From Certhia americana (taxonomy: Eukaryota > Chordata > Aves > Passeriformes > Certhiidae): DNA of 64,000 nt. The stretch is from positions 10,963,341 to 11,027,340 of the forward strand of contig CM031872.1 in assembly GCA_018697195.1 (NCBI GenBank), in the 5' to 3' direction. The first letter of the stretch is position 1; each line of letters opens with the position of its first letter. The notes under the pieces were generated by a model that ran no database searches, was not told the origin of the DNA, and saw only the letters and a program-made list of their open reading frames with translations. Below are positions 61,801 through 64,000 of this stretch, one piece after another. Made by a program: the position numbers and the translations under genes.

Positions 61801-64000
61801 GTTTGACTTGCAAGTTCCATCCCTGGGGAGGCTCCTGGGCAGTGATTCATCTGGCTGGAGCCAACTGGCAGATAGAGTCTTTTGCAGACAAGGCAGGAGG
61901 GACGGTTGGTTTGAGCAGCTTCACCTTCAGCCAACAGGAAAATAAAATCCTATTTTTGGAGAACGATTCTGTTGGCATGAAGACCTGCCAGGATTCTTCA
62001 GAGCAGCAGCTGCCAGACTGCCTCCCTTACTCCTTCAGGGAAAGTGCTTTAAACTGGATCAGATGTATACATACAACACACCCACCCACACATGAGCACC
62101 TGAAAGGACTTTGAGGGAGCAAAGGACATTGTGTGTGTCACCTGTCCCTGCTTCATGGAGGACAGCTTCTTCCAGGGACAAGGGACAAGGAGCAGTGGCA
62201 TCTGCTCTGACCAGGAGCAGCCTTTGGCTGACAACAGCCAGCAGAAAGGGCAGGCTGCTGAGTTTGCTTTAAGCAGAGGAGGAAAGGAAGGGGAGGTGTA
62301 GGGGGATGTAATCCCCTGATGCAGGAGGAGCTGGTTCCAGTGTCTGTCTAGGTCTGGTTGTTCTCAGCAGGAGCCTCCTGGTGTATGAAAGGATGCCCTT
62401 TGCGGGGAGTGGGGACAAAAAGGAATTAAGGCACTATTGGTACATCTCAAAGATTGAGCCTTTGTTAGTGCTTCAGCTTCAGACTTTTCCATGTAACCCA
62501 GGATAAGTCAGCTTTAATCTCTGTGTGTGTCAGTTCAGTGAGTGCTGTGAGGACTAATGGTGTAACCCATGTAAATCTCTGCTTGGGCTGGGGACAGGGG
62601 AGCACAGGAGCACCTAGATCTTGTTAGTGCAAACATCAGCCTGTGTGCTCTCTCTCCAACTCCTCCCCAAACATCATCTTGCTTCTTTCTTTGAACTTCT
62701 CCTTCAGACAATGTGAAATCCATTCAGCTGGACATTTTCCCCCACCTCCTCTCTGAATTTCCCAGCTGTGAGATAGAGCCAAAAGTTTTGTCATACCTGA
62801 CTGGAGTGCTGCAGAGGAGCACCCTGCCGGCTCTTGGCCAGCACAACTTGTTAGTCGAGCATTTTTTTCCCAGTTCTGCTGCCATTTGCCATTCCCTTCC
62901 CTGTCCTGGTCCTCCTCTGTACATCCCCCCCCTCCCACAGAGCGTGCAGGATGCATGGCTCTGTATTTTTCACTGGGGTGTTTTTTCTTTGCTGTCCCAA
63001 TTCTTAAGCATAATTTCCAGGGACTAGTTTTCCTGACAAAAACACCCTGAAAAATGATGGATTTTCTGTACCAAAACCCCTCTGCACTCACAGGAGACTC
63101 TGAATCTTCTGGATTCTTTAGTCTCTTTCAAAAGTCTCCTGTAATGGGCTGCCAGTCGTGACCTGCCTGTCTGCCAGCACCATAAAGCAAGCTTCCTGCC
63201 CCATCTCTCTCAGTCTGGGCTCCTCAGGCTGTTGGAGCAGTGCATGGGAGAGCAGAGGTGTCACTGCTTAGGGGAATGAAACCAGTGGGATAACAAAGCC
63301 TGTTTGTAACTTCTAGGCTGCTTGTTTTAGTTGAATAGCACTAGTTCTGTTCATGGAGAACATCTCTCCCCTTTAGGCTCAGGCAGGAGAGGCACCAAAA
63401 AAATAGCTTTTACGGACGTGTGAGATCAAATAAATTAGGACACTGTGGTCACTGGAACTGCTATTGTGGTTTAAACTGCTACTGCTTACCCCATGGAAAC
63501 AAAGTGCTTTCTTTTTCATTAGGGGCTTAAAAGATTGGTTGTTTCCTGCTGCGCAGGAGCTGTGCTGGGACAGCTTTCACAACCTGGTTTGTGTCTTTGC
63601 AGACTGTATGGATGCTGAAATATCCTTCTCCATGCCACAGCCACCAGCCTTAGCCACATTTACTGTGCAAAACCTGTGCTGGTGTGCTAAACTTGATTTT
63701 TGGGCTAGGATGCCTGGTGTTAGTTGAATTGAAGCTGCTCTTTGCATTTGTCTCCTCCTCTGGGTTTGTTTTACAGCTTGGGCCAGAAAGTACCAAGGGA
63801 CCACCCACCACCCCAGCTATGGGTGAGCTGGGGCCGGGGGTTGCTTGTGCCAGCAGTGCAGATGGTGTGTTAAGGACAAAAACAGTGTTGGCAAGGATGA
63901 GGCTTTGGAGCTGAGTGTTGTCCTGGGCATCTTCTGCTTTTCTTTTTAGCTTCCTCCCACTTTGACCCTTTTCCATCCCATCTTGAGAACTGGCAGGACC
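55846..64000 (+). other. COL27A1: COL27A1 intron 12 (at least 8.1 kb, continues past window)
   Basis: No further Gly-X-Y exon with splice sites appears up to the window end, so the intron is longer than 8.1 kb. Long open frames on the minus strand near 61124-61690 show no domain or repeat family I recognise. Confidence 0.8.

Noticed and set aside
63770..63850. Possible exon after ttttacag with Gly-Pro codons
   Set aside because: Gly residues are not at every third position, the length is not 45 or 54 bp and it does not match the expected exon 13.

Overview
This window looks like vertebrate nuclear DNA, most likely from a bird. One spliced gene spreads over tens of kilobases, and truncated CR1-type retroelement 3' ends, typical of sauropsid and especially avian genomes, lie in its introns. 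There are no operons, phage genes, CRISPR arrays or bacterial-style gene clusters. The species cannot be named from the sequence alone.

The window is dominated by the 5' part of a fibrillar collagen gene on the + strand, identified as COL27A1 (collagen type XXVII alpha 1). Twelve coding exons can be placed, with matching phases and canonical GT/AG borders: exon 1 (4075-4136, start codon), exon 2 (13630-13700, hydrophobic core of the signal peptide), exon 3 (18745-20180, the large exon with the TSPN/laminin-G-like domain, the Pro/Ser/Thr-rich variable region and the first Gly-X-Y triplets), then exons 4-12 of 54 or 45 bp, each starting with a whole Gly codon. Together they encode 676 residues. 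The rest of the triple helix and the C-propeptide lie beyond the right edge.

Intron 10 contains the microRNA gene MIR455 (54361-54456). Both arms are preserved and it lies on the same strand as the collagen. MIR455 sits in intron 10 of COL27A1 in mammals, so this independently confirms the gene identity and the exon numbering.

Layout: 1-3.6 kb is upstream DNA with two GC-rich minisatellites; 3.69-4.07 kb is a probable TATA-type promoter and leader with two small upstream ORFs and a 26-T run; a G+C/CpG-rich zone covers roughly 3.5-6.2 kb; introns 1-12 fill the rest. The introns hold four clear CR1 fragments (all on the minus strand), homopolymer runs, a 57-bp tandem duplication and some open frames I cannot assign. 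I found no second protein-coding gene and no undescribed system. The points most worth following up are the tandem splice acceptor in front of the signal-peptide exon, the upstream ORFs, the conserved microRNA and the break in Gly spacing in exon 6.
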